Part shown: piece after piece, positions 36,291 through 45,649 of the stretch
Numbering within the stretch: the stretch's first letter is position 1
Layout: each line of letters opens with the position of its first letter
Assembly (NCBI RefSeq): GCF_000300195.1
Contig: NZ_AMQH01000006.1
Coordinates: forward strand, 62,001 to 126,000
Length of the DNA stretch: 64,000 nucleotides
Source: Clostridium tunisiense TJ
GTDB taxonomy: Bacteria > Bacillota > Clostridia > Clostridiales > Clostridiaceae
Reading direction: 5' to 3'
Notes under the pieces: model-generated
Seen by the model: the letters and a program-made list of their open reading frames with translations, nothing else
The model's database searches: none
Told to the model about the DNA's origin: nothing
Position numbers and translations under genes: made by a program

Positions 36291-37298
36291 CTATTTCTCC
36301 TTCATCATTAAGTATATAAAATATGGTACTCCAAGAATAGAAATTGTAATTCCCACTGGTATTTCAATTGGAGAAAATAAGTTTCTTGAAACTGCATCTG
36401 CAAATAACACTATAATTATACTTATAACTGCAGATACTGTTAAAAATTTTTTATGATAGGGTCCAACTAATTTTCTTGCTATATGAGGACATATTAATCC
36501 AACAAACCCAATATTTCCCGCAAAAGCTGTAGCGCCACCAGCAAGAATAACGGCATAGAATAAAAACTTCTTTCTTTCCTTATTTAAATCTAATCCAAGA
36601 GAAATTGCGTGCTCATCAGATAAATTAAGAATATCCAATTTTTTATAGTTTAATAGTACAATGATAAACATTAATAGAGCTAATGGAATTATTATTCTTG
36701 CGTAGTTCCAACCTGCTCCCCAAAGACTACCTGAGGTCCAAATTAATACTCTATTATAGTCTCCAACTCCACTTCTAAAGGTGAAGAAAGTAATAAAAGC
36801 ATTTAGTCCTGCGTTTAGTCCAAGGCCAATAAGGAGCAACCTCTTTGGTTTAACTCCATTTCTACTTGATAGAAAGTAAATTATAAGTGCTGAACCCCCA
36901 GCACCCACAATAGCAATAAAAGGTAATACATAAACAGATAAGGTTCCAAGGGCTGTATAATAATTCACAGTTTTTAAGGAAATAAATATGACTGCTGCTA
37001 CTGCTGCTCCAGCATTAATTCCAATTATTCCTGAATCTGCAAGCTCATTTTTTGTAATGGTCTGCAAAAGAGCTCCTGCTGTAGATAAGGCTATGGCCAC
37101 AGAAATTCCAACTAACATCCTTGGAAGTCTTAAGTTTAAAATTGCTGCATTTTGAAGCTTTGTACCTTGTCCAAGTAGAGTTTTTATACTATCTAAAGGT
37201 GATATTTTATATGTTCCCCAGGATAAATAGGTAATTACAGATACTAATACCAAAATAGCTAATACTATTGCTGTTGTCTTAAGTCTTTTTCCCTTCAT
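36291..37298 (-). CDS. Iron-siderophore ABC transporter permease (FecCD), second
   Basis: A 335-aa polytopic permease of the FecCD family: LRLPRMLVGISVAIALSTAGALLQTITKNELADSG, the cytoplasmic ATPase-coupling EHAISLGLD motif and GFVGLICPHIARKLVG. Forms a heterodimer with the permease encoded immediately upstream; genes are separated by 1 base. Confidence 0.93.
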   Translation of the reverse strand: MKGKRLKTTAIVLAILVLVSVITYLSWGTYKISPLDSIKTLLGQGTKLQNAAILNLRLPRMLVGISVAIALSTAGALLQTITKNELADSGIIGINAGAAVAAVIFISLKTVNYYTALGTLSVYVLPFIAIVGAGGSALIIYFLSSRNGVKPKRLLLIGLGLNAGLNAFITFFTFRSGVGDYNRVLIWTSGSLWGAGWNYARIIIPLALLMFIIVLLNYKKLDILNLSDEHAISLGLDLNKERKKFLFYAVILAGGATAFAGNIGFVGLICPHIARKLVGPYHKKFLTVSAVISIIIVLFADAVSRNLFSPIEIPVGITISILGVPYFIYLMMKEK

Positions 37299-37299
37299 A

Positions 37300-38292
37300 C
37301 TAGCCTCTCTCCCTTCTTGCTACAGCTATAAAGAACGGAACTCCTATTAAAGCAGTAAATATTCCAATTGGAGTTTCATAAGGCGCATAAACCATTCTTG
37401 CCGCTATATCGGAATAGGTTAGAAGTACTGCACCTAATAAAAATGAGAAAGGTATATTCTTTCTATAATCTTCTCCAAAAATCTTTCTTACTATTTGCGG
37501 AACTATAAGTCCAACAAAACCTATATTTTTTCCAACAGCTACAGCTGCCGCACACATTGGTATCATCACAAGAAAAGTTATTAACCTTATTCTCTCTGGC
37601 TTTTCTCCAAGGCTGATTGCTACATCATCTCCTAGACTTAGAATATTTATTTTCTTAGATAAGAAAATAGCAATTATTAAGCCCAGGCTTCCAACTAGAG
37701 CAACTAGTTTAAAATCCTCCCAAGTCGCACTTCTGAAACCTCCAGAAACCCAAAAGGCAATAAATTGAGATTGATTTGATAAGAGTCCTATGATAGTTGT
37801 TAAGGAAATAAAGAAGGTGCTCATAGCGGTACCTGCTAAAAGTATTTTTGTTATAGACCTATTATTTGACTTTCTTGAGGTAAAGCCCATTACTATAAAG
37901 CCACTAAAGATTGCTCCAATTAATGAAGCTACCATAACGTTTGTAGTATTTATAGTAATTCCAACAGCATAAAATATAGCTATAACTAAAGTAGCTCCTT
38001 GACTCACTCCAAGCAAAGAAGGTTCAGCTATTGGATTCCTTGTAACTCCTTGAATCATTGCTCCCGTAACCCCTAAAATTCCTCCTGTAAAAAGTACGCT
38101 GAGAGCTCTAGGAATGCGTACATCTCTAATTAGCATAAGTTCCAAAGTTTCACTATAATTAAAAATACTATCAAAGATTTCTGAAATCCCAATATGGGTT
38201 ACTCCTAGGCTTATAGCTAGGAATAACCCAATTATTAGAACAAAAATACTACAAACTATAAAAGTTATTGTATTTCTATTATTTTGTTTCAT
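37300..38292 (-). CDS. Iron-siderophore ABC transporter permease (FecCD), first
   Basis: A 330-aa FecCD permease: LMLIRDVRIPRALSVLFTGGILGVTGAMIQGVTRNPIAEPSLLG, DDVAISLGEKPER and GFVGLIVPQIVRKIFG. Its start overlaps the end of the binding protein gene by 14 bases, ensuring coupled translation. Confidence 0.93.
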   Translation of the reverse strand: MKQNNRNTITFIVCSIFVLIIGLFLAISLGVTHIGISEIFDSIFNYSETLELMLIRDVRIPRALSVLFTGGILGVTGAMIQGVTRNPIAEPSLLGVSQGATLVIAIFYAVGITINTTNVMVASLIGAIFSGFIVMGFTSRKSNNRSITKILLAGTAMSTFFISLTTIIGLLSNQSQFIAFWVSGGFRSATWEDFKLVALVGSLGLIIAIFLSKKINILSLGDDVAISLGEKPERIRLITFLVMIPMCAAAVAVGKNIGFVGLIVPQIVRKIFGEDYRKNIPFSFLLGAVLLTYSDIAARMVYAPYETPIGIFTALIGVPFFIAVARRERG

Positions 38293-39223
38293 TTAACATC
38301 TCCATAATTTCGTCTAAAAGCACTTGTCTTCCAATTGAACTATATCCTTGTGTAAAATATGGTGAAGATTTTAGTTTAATAACTTTACCTTCTTTTACTG
38401 CAGGTAGACTATTCCATATAGCATTACCTTCAAGTGCTTTTAAATCTTCATCTGTTGCAATTACAAATATATAATCTGATTTTACTGAAGCAAGTCCTTC
38501 ATAAGTTACCACTGGTAAACTTATATCACTTTGTGCTGGCATTCCCTCTGGTTTTTTTAGCCCCATGTCTTGATATAAAACACTACCAAAACCAGCTCCA
38601 TCAAATACGTAGAACTGACCGCCACTAGCTAAGAAGGATAAATAAGTTGTGTCATTACCTTTAGCTTTTTTAACTTTATCTCCAACTTCTTTTGCTTTTT
38701 TATCATAGTCTGTAAGCCATTTATTTGCTGTTTCTTCTTTATTAAACACTTTTGCTAGTGCCTTAACATCTTCTTTCCAGTTTAAAGCCTCTAATTTAAC
38801 CATTACTGTTGGAGCAATTTCTTTCAATTGATCATACATTTTTTCTTGTACCGTTGATATGACAATTAAGTCAGGGTTTAAATTCATTATAGCTTCAATA
38901 TCCATAGTGTCCTGCATGCTGTATCCTAATATTGTTGCACCTTTTAGTGTGTCTTCTAAATATGTAGGGAATTTTGTGTAATCATAAGCATCACTATTAG
39001 CGGTTCCTGATACCTTATATCCTAAAATTGATAAAATATCACTATTTCCACTTAAGTCAACAATTTTTTTAGGACTCGCAGGAATTTCCACTTGCCCTCT
39101 AACATCTGTTACTGTAACAGTTTTGCCTTCCTCCTTTACTGCACCAGGGTTTGCGCAACCAACAAAAAGCATTGAAGCCATACAAGTAGCTATTATTGTT
39201 TTTAATATTCCTCTTTTTCTCAT
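38279..39223 (-). CDS. Iron-siderophore substrate-binding lipoprotein
   Basis: A 314-aa class III periplasmic-binding-type protein (FepB/FecB fold). A lipoprotein signal ends at FVGC with Cys23 as the lipid-modified residue. The VTVTDVRGQVEIPASPKKIVDLSGN opening, DIEAIMNLNPDLIVIS and GLASVKSDYIFVIATDE are typical. The family binds ferric siderophores or haem on the outer face of the membrane. First gene of the operon, behind two Fur boxes. Confidence 0.93.
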   Translation of the reverse strand: MRKRGILKTIIATCMASMLFVGCANPGAVKEEGKTVTVTDVRGQVEIPASPKKIVDLSGNSDILSILGYKVSGTANSDAYDYTKFPTYLEDTLKGATILGYSMQDTMDIEAIMNLNPDLIVISTVQEKMYDQLKEIAPTVMVKLEALNWKEDVKALAKVFNKEETANKWLTDYDKKAKEVGDKVKKAKGNDTTYLSFLASGGQFYVFDGAGFGSVLYQDMGLKKPEGMPAQSDISLPVVTYEGLASVKSDYIFVIATDEDLKALEGNAIWNSLPAVKEGKVIKLKSSPYFTQGYSSIGRQVLLDEIMEMLNETK

Positions 39224-39339
39224 TATTTATCTTCCTTTCAAACTTAAATTCTATGTATATAGAGAAACCACTTCACTTTTAAAGCACTTTCCCAAGAAGT
39301 TGTTTCTCCAAAGAGATAGTCAACTTTTTTACAAACAAT

Positions 39340-39354
39340 TGATACTGATTATCA
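39340..39354. promoter_or_regulatory. Fur box 1
   Basis: TGATACT-G-ATTATCA, 13 of 14 symmetric positions of the 7-1-7 Fur consensus, 117 bases before the binding-protein gene. Confidence 0.85.
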
Positions 39355-39381
39355 ATATCCCTCAACGAAACTAATTGTATA

Positions 39382-39396
39382 TGATATTCATTATCA
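39382..39396. promoter_or_regulatory. Fur box 2
   Basis: TGATATT-C-ATTATCA, 13 of 14 symmetric positions of the 7-1-7 consensus, 42 bases (four helical turns) from box 1, in the divergent region with the AraC gene. Confidence 0.85.
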
Positions 39397-39699
39397 TTTC
39401 AATACCTGCACCTAAGTTAATTATTTTTACATCTAAATTAATTATTCACCTTGAATAATTACAAATTTATATATATAGTATGCTTATCTAAAAAAAACTA
39501 AATAATCTTAGTAATAATTTCTTTAATGTAAAATATAAAGCACTCTATTGGCACTCCTATTATCTATAGGATGCTTTTCACTCTGCTACTTGCATAACTT
39601 GAATACCTCTACTCACAATACAATTGTCCCTAGGTAGTAACATAACTTTTAGATAATGAATAAGTTCTTTTTGTTCAAGGACTTTGGAAGGAGATTTTT

Positions 39700-40701
39700 A
39701 TGATAGTAAGATCTAGTGAAGAGTTTAAAGCAGTAGTTTTAAAAAAATTAGGTTTTAATAAATTTCAATGCCCGAATTATACTTTATTTACAAATAAAAA
39801 TAACCCAGAACTTGGTCACTTAATTAGTTACTCAAGAGAGGGTTATTATAATTTAGGCATTGGGGACTATACAATCTCTGAGGATTTTCACCTATCCTTT
39901 GATAATCCAGAGCATTTAGTGCGTTTTGGAATTGTCTATAAAGGTGTTACAGAGTTTAAAATTGAAAATGACCCTGTATCTTCCTTCACTCCCGCCTCTT
40001 TTTTTGTTATTGAAAAGGATTTAAAGGGTGAACAGCATTGGAAAAAAGGTCAGCACTTCCATGGAACGGAAGTAACAATATATGAAGGTTATTTTAATGA
40101 AATAATAAAACCTAACTTTCCAAATATAATGGATTTTGATTCTTTTATTAAAAATTATACTTATACTTATCTTCCCTTAGAGATTGTAGAAGTTATTCAG
40201 CAATTACAAAGTTTAACTAATGAAGATGCTTTAAATAGCATCTATCTAGAAAGCAAAATTTTAGAATGCATTGCTATTTTAATAAATGAGGTTACTAAAT
40301 CCTCTGAAAATGCTTTTACCAATCAAATTAACTATGGAAATATAAATATTGGGGCTAATAGGATAATTAAATTAACTTCTTCGGATATTCATGCTATTCA
40401 AAAAGCTCACGATATTTTGGAGAAAAATTATAATAATCCACCTAATATTGAGGCGTTAAGCAAAATGGTATTTTTAAATGAACAAAAGTTGAAGGCAGGA
40501 TTTTCAAAACACTATCATATGTCCATTGGAGAATATACTAATCACATTAAAATGACCATGGCTGCTAATCTTTTATCCACCACAGATTTAAGTATTGAAG
40601 AAATATCTCAAAGGGTTGGTTACAATTACTCTGCTAACTTTTCTAAAATGTTTAAAAAAACTTATGGAAAAACTCCATTAAAATTTAGAAAAACACGATA
40701 A
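39700..40701 (+). CDS. AraC family transcriptional regulator
   Basis: A 333-aa protein. The N-terminal 220 residues form a ligand-binding region without a clear cupin signature; the C-terminal 100 hold two helix-turn-helix units (IEALSKMVFLNEQKLKAGFSKHYHMSIGEY and LSIEEISQRVGYNYSANFSKMFKKTYGKTPLKFRK). It is divergent from the siderophore operon, like the siderophore-sensing AraC regulators (Btr, YbtA), so it probably activates uptake when the siderophore is present. GAAGGAG precedes the ATG. Confidence 0.88.
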   Translation: MIVRSSEEFKAVVLKKLGFNKFQCPNYTLFTNKNNPELGHLISYSREGYYNLGIGDYTISEDFHLSFDNPEHLVRFGIVYKGVTEFKIENDPVSSFTPASFFVIEKDLKGEQHWKKGQHFHGTEVTIYEGYFNEIIKPNFPNIMDFDSFIKNYTYTYLPLEIVEVIQQLQSLTNEDALNSIYLESKILECIAILINEVTKSSENAFTNQINYGNINIGANRIIKLTSSDIHAIQKAHDILEKNYNNPPNIEALSKMVFLNEQKLKAGFSKHYHMSIGEYTNHIKMTMAANLLSTTDLSIEEISQRVGYNYSANFSKMFKKTYGKTPLKFRKTR

Positions 40702-40702
40702 A

Positions 40703-40740
40703 AAATTATGCAGCCATAGATTATGACTGCATAACTTTTT
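40703..40740 (+). terminator. Terminator between AraC and cadA genes
   Basis: TTATGCAG/CTGCATAA stem followed by a T-run. Confidence 0.75.
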
Positions 40741-40741
40741 A

Positions 40742-43252
40742 TTATTTTTCTGTTTTCATTGCTCTCATAGAATTTAATACTGCAATTAGTGTAACACCAA
40801 CATCACCAAATACAGCTTCCCACATGGTCCCCACTCCAAAAGCTACAAGAACTAATATTATTGCTTTAATTCCTAAGGCAAAGATTATATTTTGCATTAC
40901 TATTGTTCTTGTTTTCTTAGCTATTTTTATAGCAGTTGCAATTTTAGAAGGTTCATCAGTCATAATAACTACGTCAGCAGCCTCAATTGCAGCATCTGAA
41001 CCAACACCACCCATTGCAATACCTATATCAGCTCTAGCTAAAACTGGAGCATCATTTATTCCATCACCTACAAATATTAACTTGCCTTTAGAAGACTTTT
41101 CTTTATCTAAAAGTTCTACTTTCTCAACTTTTTGGTCTGGTAATAATTCTGAATAAACCTGATCTAGCCCTAATTCTTTGGCAACTTTAGTTCCAACAGT
41201 TTTATTATCCCCAGTTAGCATAACAGTTTTTCTAACTCCACTTGCCTTTAAGGCTTTTATAGCTTCTGCTGAATCTTCTTTAACTTCATCAGATATTACA
41301 ATATACCCAGCATATTCTTTATTGATAGCTATATGAACTACTGTGCCTATAGTTTCTATCTGTGCATATTTTATATTTTCTCTAATCATCAGTTTGTGAT
41401 TACCTGCAAAGATTTCTTTTCCTAAAACAGAAACTTTTACACCATGGCCAGATATTTCTTCATAATTCTCAATTGATTCTTTAGCTATATCCATACCATA
41501 TGCTTTTAAAATCGAAGTTGCTATTGGATGGTTAGAATAACTTTCTGCATAAGCTGCATAAGTTAGAAGCTCATCCTTTGTAACATTTCCTTGTGGCTGT
41601 ATATCAGTTACCTTAAATACTCCTTTTGTAAGGGTTCCTGTTTTGTCAAATACAACTACCTCAACGTTGTTTAAAGCTTCAAGATAGTTACCACCTTTAA
41701 CTAGAATACCATTTTTTGAAGCTCCACCTATACCTCCAAAGAAACCAAGTGGAATAGATACAACTAAAGCACAAGGACAAGATACAACTAGGAAGGCTAA
41801 GGCTCTATATATCCATTCAGAAAAAGTTGCTCCACTTATAAAAAGTGGTGGAAGTACTGCTAATGCTAAAGCAGAGAAAACTACAACTGGTGTATAATAT
41901 CTAGCAAACTTAGTTATAAAGTTTTCTGTAGGAGCTTTTTTACTACTTGCATTTTGAACTAAATCAAGGATTTTAGCAATAGTAGAATCTCCAAACTCTT
42001 TTTCTACTTCTATAGTTAAAAGACCATTTTTATTAATAACTCCGCCTAATACATTATCTCCTATGCCTACTTCTCTTGGAACTGATTCACCAGTTAAAGC
42101 AGAAGTGTCTACCATAGAATTACCTTCAATTACCTTACCATCTAGGGGAACTTTTTCTCCTGGTTTTACAACTATTATATCCCCTACATTAACTTCTTCT
42201 GGGGATACCCTTTTAATATCCTCACCAACTTTTAAGTTAGCAAAATCAGGTCTTATATCCATCAATGCTGCAATAGACTTTCTAGAACGATTAACAGCCA
42301 TACCTTGGAATATTTCACCTAGTTGATAGAAGAGCATAACAGCTACACCTTCTGGGAACTCACCAATTGCAAAAGCTCCAATGGTTGCTATACTCATTAG
42401 GAAGTTTTCGTCAAAGACTTGACCACCCCTAATATTCTTAAGAGCTCTAAGCACAACTTCTCCACCAACAAGTAAATAACTTATTAAATAAAGTATTAGC
42501 TCTGTATAAAAACTAAAGTTAAATATTGAAGCAACTGCAAAGATTGAAGCTCCAACTCCAAGTTTTATAAATTCACTTTTACTACTTTCATGGTTATGGT
42601 CATGGTCATGTCCATGTTCATGATCATCTGAGCCTTTATGATTTTTATTTCTATTTCCTTCTAAAACATATACCTTTACATCAGGTTCAATTTTTTTAAC
42701 ATATTTTTTAACTTCTTCTACAATACTATCTTTATCTGCATTGCTCTCAATTTCCATAATAAGTTTTTGAGCAACAAAATCAACTACTGCACTGTTAACA
42801 CCCTGAAGGTTTCCAGCTTCCTTTTCAATTTTAGCTGCACAGTTTGCACAACATAAGCCTTCTAACATTATCACTAATTTATTTGATTTTCCCGAAGTTT
42901 TTTCTTTCACAACTACATGGGATTCAATTTTATTTATTGTTTCAATAGATGCAGCAACTAGTTCATTAACCCTACTTATTTCTTCTAGTTCCATAGTCAA
43001 AGTCTTAGTTACAAAATTAACTGAAGCACTAGCAATTCCATCCATACTATTTAGTTTAGTTTCTATTTTTGATGCGCAGTTGGCACAATCTAATCCTTCT
43101 AAGATGAATTGCTTCTTAATCTTGGTAACTGGCTTCTTTTGTACCGTATTTAACTGCATTATTGTCTTTGGCTTCATAGTGTTTGACTCTAGTTTTATTT
43201 GTGCTGGTTTATTTTCTTTTACATTAGGCTTTGAAATCTTATTATTACTCAT
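40742..43252 (-). CDS. cadA: Heavy-metal P1B-type ATPase (Cd/Zn exporter)
   Basis: An 836-aa P-type ATPase that pumps Zn, Cd or Pb out. Two N-terminal HMA domains with CxxC motifs (LDCANC near 55-60, LCCANC near 132-137), then a His/Asp-rich linker near 205-225 (HEHGHDHDHNH) likely to bind metal. Catalytic core: TGES, the CPCALV membrane motif of Zn/Cd pumps, DKTGTLT phosphorylation site and GDGINDAP. Preceded after 22 bases by a CadC-type regulator. Confidence 0.94.
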   Translation of the reverse strand: MSNNKISKPNVKENKPAQIKLESNTMKPKTIMQLNTVQKKPVTKIKKQFILEGLDCANCASKIETKLNSMDGIASASVNFVTKTLTMELEEISRVNELVAASIETINKIESHVVVKEKTSGKSNKLVIMLEGLCCANCAAKIEKEAGNLQGVNSAVVDFVAQKLIMEIESNADKDSIVEEVKKYVKKIEPDVKVYVLEGNRNKNHKGSDDHEHGHDHDHNHESSKSEFIKLGVGASIFAVASIFNFSFYTELILYLISYLLVGGEVVLRALKNIRGGQVFDENFLMSIATIGAFAIGEFPEGVAVMLFYQLGEIFQGMAVNRSRKSIAALMDIRPDFANLKVGEDIKRVSPEEVNVGDIIVVKPGEKVPLDGKVIEGNSMVDTSALTGESVPREVGIGDNVLGGVINKNGLLTIEVEKEFGDSTIAKILDLVQNASSKKAPTENFITKFARYYTPVVVFSALALAVLPPLFISGATFSEWIYRALAFLVVSCPCALVVSIPLGFFGGIGGASKNGILVKGGNYLEALNNVEVVVFDKTGTLTKGVFKVTDIQPQGNVTKDELLTYAAYAESYSNHPIATSILKAYGMDIAKESIENYEEISGHGVKVSVLGKEIFAGNHKLMIRENIKYAQIETIGTVVHIAINKEYAGYIVISDEVKEDSAEAIKALKASGVRKTVMLTGDNKTVGTKVAKELGLDQVYSELLPDQKVEKVELLDKEKSSKGKLIFVGDGINDAPVLARADIGIAMGGVGSDAAIEAADVVIMTDEPSKIATAIKIAKKTRTIVMQNIIFALGIKAIILVLVAFGVGTMWEAVFGDVGVTLIAVLNSMRAMKTEK

Positions 43253-43274
43253 TCCTTACTCCCCCCAAATCTAT

Positions 43275-43643
43275 TTACTTCTCCTTTAAATGAGCTAACC
43301 CTTGATTAAATATACCTTTAACATGATCATCATCTAAGGAATAATAAACAACCTTTCCTTCTTTTCTATACTTAACTAACCTAGCTTGTTTAAGAACCCT
43401 CAATTGATGAGATATAGCTGATTGATTCATGCCAAGCAAAGCAGCTATGTCACATACGCACATTTCCGCTTGGAATAATGCACATATAATTTTTATTCTT
43501 GTACTATCTCCAAAAGTTTTAAAAAAATCTGCTAAATCATATAGTATTTCCTCTTCTGGAATAGCTTCTTTAACCCTTTTTACAACGTCTTCGTGAATAA
43601 CATTACAATTACAGGTATCAATTATTTCTTTATTATTTTCCAT
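43275..43643 (-). CDS. cadC: ArsR/SmtB family metal-sensing repressor
   Basis: A 122-aa winged-helix repressor of the CadC type. The N-terminal CNC (residues 11-13) and the recognition-helix-proximal CVC in QAEMCVCDIAALLGMNQSAISHQL provide the four-Cys Cd/Pb/Zn site of CadC. A second Zn site (alpha5) is suggested by the DDDHVKGIFNQGLAHL end. It should release the cadCA operator when metal binds. AGGTGA precedes the ATG. Confidence 0.92.
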   Translation of the reverse strand: MENNKEIIDTCNCNVIHEDVVKRVKEAIPEEEILYDLADFFKTFGDSTRIKIICALFQAEMCVCDIAALLGMNQSAISHQLRVLKQARLVKYRKEGKVVYYSLDDDHVKGIFNQGLAHLKEK

Positions 43644-43657
43644 CCACTATCACCTCA

Positions 43658-43707
43658 ACTGAATATATGTATATATGTTTACTTGTTCATATGTTTATAT
43701 ATTCAGT
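43658..43707. promoter_or_regulatory. cadCA promoter region with inverted repeats
   Basis: ACTGAATATAT (43658-43668) and its exact complement (43697-43707), with ATATG/CATAT repeats between them, directly upstream of cadC. A likely operator for the repressor. Confidence 0.55.
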
Positions 43708-43908
43708 ATATGCTACTTGCTTATATTTGTCAAAACTTTTTATATAAATTTTCATAAAAAAATCATATAAATAACTATTGTATATTAATACATTGAAAAC
43801 TTTAATTGAAAATTTTCTCCAAATTAAGTGAGTTTAGACTTTATAAAAAAATTAAATAAGCTACTGAAAAAAGTGCCTCAGGGCTTAATATTAATGAAAT
43901 TTATAACA

Positions 43909-44067
43909 TTGACAGTAAAGCGTATTTTTATATAACTGTAGTGGAATAAGAGAGTAGTTAGCACAGAAATATTGTGTAATAAAGTCAACATACTGATAAT
44001 TTTTATCTGGCTTTGTTTTAAATAATGAAACTTATCTGCAGAAAAGTTCTGCAGATAAGTCTTTTTT
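43909..44067 (+). ncRNA. Candidate small RNA (promoter 43909, terminator 44030-44067)
   Basis: TTGACA (43909-43914), 16 bases, TATAAC (43931-43936) would start a transcript near 43943. It ends at a perfect 14-bp terminator stem ACTTATCTGCAGAA/TTCTGCAGATAAGT with six T at 44062-44067. The roughly 125-nt unit contains no convincing ORF with a ribosome binding site. No known RNA family recognised. Confidence 0.45.
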
Positions 44068-44221
44068 GTGTTAATACTTTAGATTATAAGAGGGAGTAAT
44101 GAAAAAGATTGACTTGTAAAAATTTGATATTGTGAACTTATATTTTGGCGCATTAGCTATTTAAACATTCTGTATGATTTTTTATTATCTCTCAGTCTTG
44201 TAAATTATTTAGGTATAGCTA

Positions 44222-44398
44222 CTAATAAGTTTCTTTAAAAAAGTATTTAAAGTCTTCTTCTCCATGATTATCATTTTTCAAACTTTTAGAACTAGAATTA
44301 TTGCCCTCGTTGTGTAGACTTTGAAAACTTGTACTATTTCCCATATTACTTATAGCTTCATTTTGTTTTTTATTTTTGTCTCTCTTATTTCTATTCAT
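44222..44398 (-). CDS. Small hydrophilic protein, 58 aa
   Basis: ATG at 44398 follows an AGGGGA site; stop TAG at 44222. The product is polar and rich in Asn, Ser and Lys (MNRNKRDKNKKQNEAI, SFQSLHNEGNNSSSKS) with an aromatic end DFKYFFKETY. Not recognised. It lies in a row with two other tiny genes, one of them a spore protein gene, so a spore role is possible. Confidence 0.55.
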   Translation of the reverse strand: MNRNKRDKNKKQNEAISNMGNSTSFQSLHNEGNNSSSKSLKNDNHGEEDFKYFFKETY

Positions 44399-44495
44399 AT
44401 TATCTTCCCCTTTCTTCTCACCTTTTTTTACATTTCTACTATTACTTACAAATAAATTATAAAGTATTAAATTTTACATTGAATGTAATTTTAAT

Positions 44496-44618
44496 TTAGT
44501 TTGCATTAACTCTAGATTTGCTATGATTTTGCTTTTCTTGATGTTCTGCATTTGGAGTTATTTTAGTTCCCCCATTTACTTGACGACCATTTATATTACC
44601 TTTCTTTCCTTTTGCCAT
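44496..44618 (-). CDS. Small basic protein, 40 aa
   Basis: ATG at 44618 with AGGAGG seven to eight bases upstream; TAA at 44496. Product MAKGKKGNINGRQVNGG...HSKSRVNAN is basic, Asn/Gly/Lys-rich and lacks hydrophobic core residues, resembling small spore-core proteins in composition. Family not identified. Next to sspH on the same strand. Confidence 0.6.
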   Translation of the reverse strand: MAKGKKGNINGRQVNGGTKITPNAEHQEKQNHSKSRVNAN

Positions 44619-44687
44619 AGTTATTACCTCCTAAAAATACATTTATAATATTATTGTTTATTATATAGCTGCATCATAAATTAACTT

Positions 44688-44864
44688 TTACTCTTCCTTT
44701 AAATCTGTTACGTGAACTTCTATGATTTCATCAGTTGTTAAAACTTTTACTTGAGCTCTATTCTCCTCAGTTTCAATATGCTCAATCCATACTGGCTTGG
44801 AATTATAGCTTACATTTATTACTCCATAAGAATCATATATTTCTTTAGCTCTTTCTAGCTTCAT
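44688..44864 (-). CDS. sspH: H-type small acid-soluble spore protein
   Basis: A 58-aa SspH-family protein: MKLERAKEIYDS, VNVSYNSKPVWIEHIE and the final EVHVTDLKEE match the family along its full length. SspH is made in the forespore and packed in the spore core. ATG at 44864 has AAGGAGG. A forespore-sigma promoter is expected but I see no good match. Confidence 0.88.
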   Translation of the reverse strand: MKLERAKEIYDSYGVINVSYNSKPVWIEHIETEENRAQVKVLTTDEIIEVHVTDLKEE

Positions 44865-45263
44865 AATACACCTCCTTATTTAATATTATCTATTAAGCAC
44901 ATAGGTTTTATCCTTCTAAAAGTTTGCTTTAAAAGTTAAACTTTAGTCACTTTTTAATTCATTTCCTTATTAAATAATGAACAATTTCACTTTGTAGATT
45001 TTGTGTACTTTGCATGCTTTAACATCTTTTACCACTTTTAAAATTTAAAAGTTATTTTGCAATTAAAGCATAATAACTCCGTGATTCTATACTACTAAAA
45101 ACCAAAAATCATATCATAATCACAGGCGGAACACTGCTAACTAAAATCCTAAGGTAAGCCACCAAACCTGAGTTATGAAAATTAATAATAACCTAGCACT
45201 CTCTACAAGTATTGAAAGTAAGGATATGTATATAACCATATGGAACTGGTTTAATGGCAAAAT
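44865..45263. other. Intergenic region upstream of sspH
   Basis: No coding frame or RNA recognised up to the stranded rnpB terminator. Confidence 0.5.
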
Positions 45264-45298
45264 AAAAAACACCAGGTTCTAAAACCTAGTGTTTTTAA
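45264..45298 (-). terminator. Original rnpB terminator, stranded by the island
   Basis: Minus-strand AAAACACTAGGTT pairs with AACCTGGTGTTTTTT. It follows directly on the 57-base rnpB 3'-end copy at 45353-45297, so before the insertion it ended rnpB. Confidence 0.8.
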
Positions 45299-45353
45299 TG
45301 GATCGAGTAAGTCTGTAAGCCGAGTTCTGTATTTGACAATCATCTATCTAGGC
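45297..45353 (-). repeat. Left attachment repeat (copy of rnpB 3' end)
   Basis: 57 bases identical to 50185-50241. It contains the last part of RNase P RNA, including the 3' strand of helix P1 (TTACTCG). It is disconnected from the rest of rnpB and abuts unrelated sequence at 45354. Confidence 0.93.
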
Positions 45354-45649
45354 TTTTAGCCGTTCGAACTCGTCTTATTGTGTTTTTTCGATTATGTCTT
45401 TTATCTTTAATATAGACTTATTCCCTATGTCAATTTTATTTAACTATACTTAATTTTTGTTCACATCATATACGTGCAGTGGTTTGGACTATAAATATAG
45501 GGGTGTCCGCCGTTGGATTGGGTAAACTATATACTTAAGTAGGTTATTAAGTACTTACAAATGATTGAATACTTCTCTCCCTTATCCATTGGTAATAATT
45601 TATAGCACAGTTAAGAGAGCTAATCGTACTAAAGATAAATGTTTTTTAT
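45354..45649. other. Left end of the island, non-coding
   Basis: No coding frame recognised; no tyrosine-recombinase motif was found on either strand. Confidence 0.5.
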
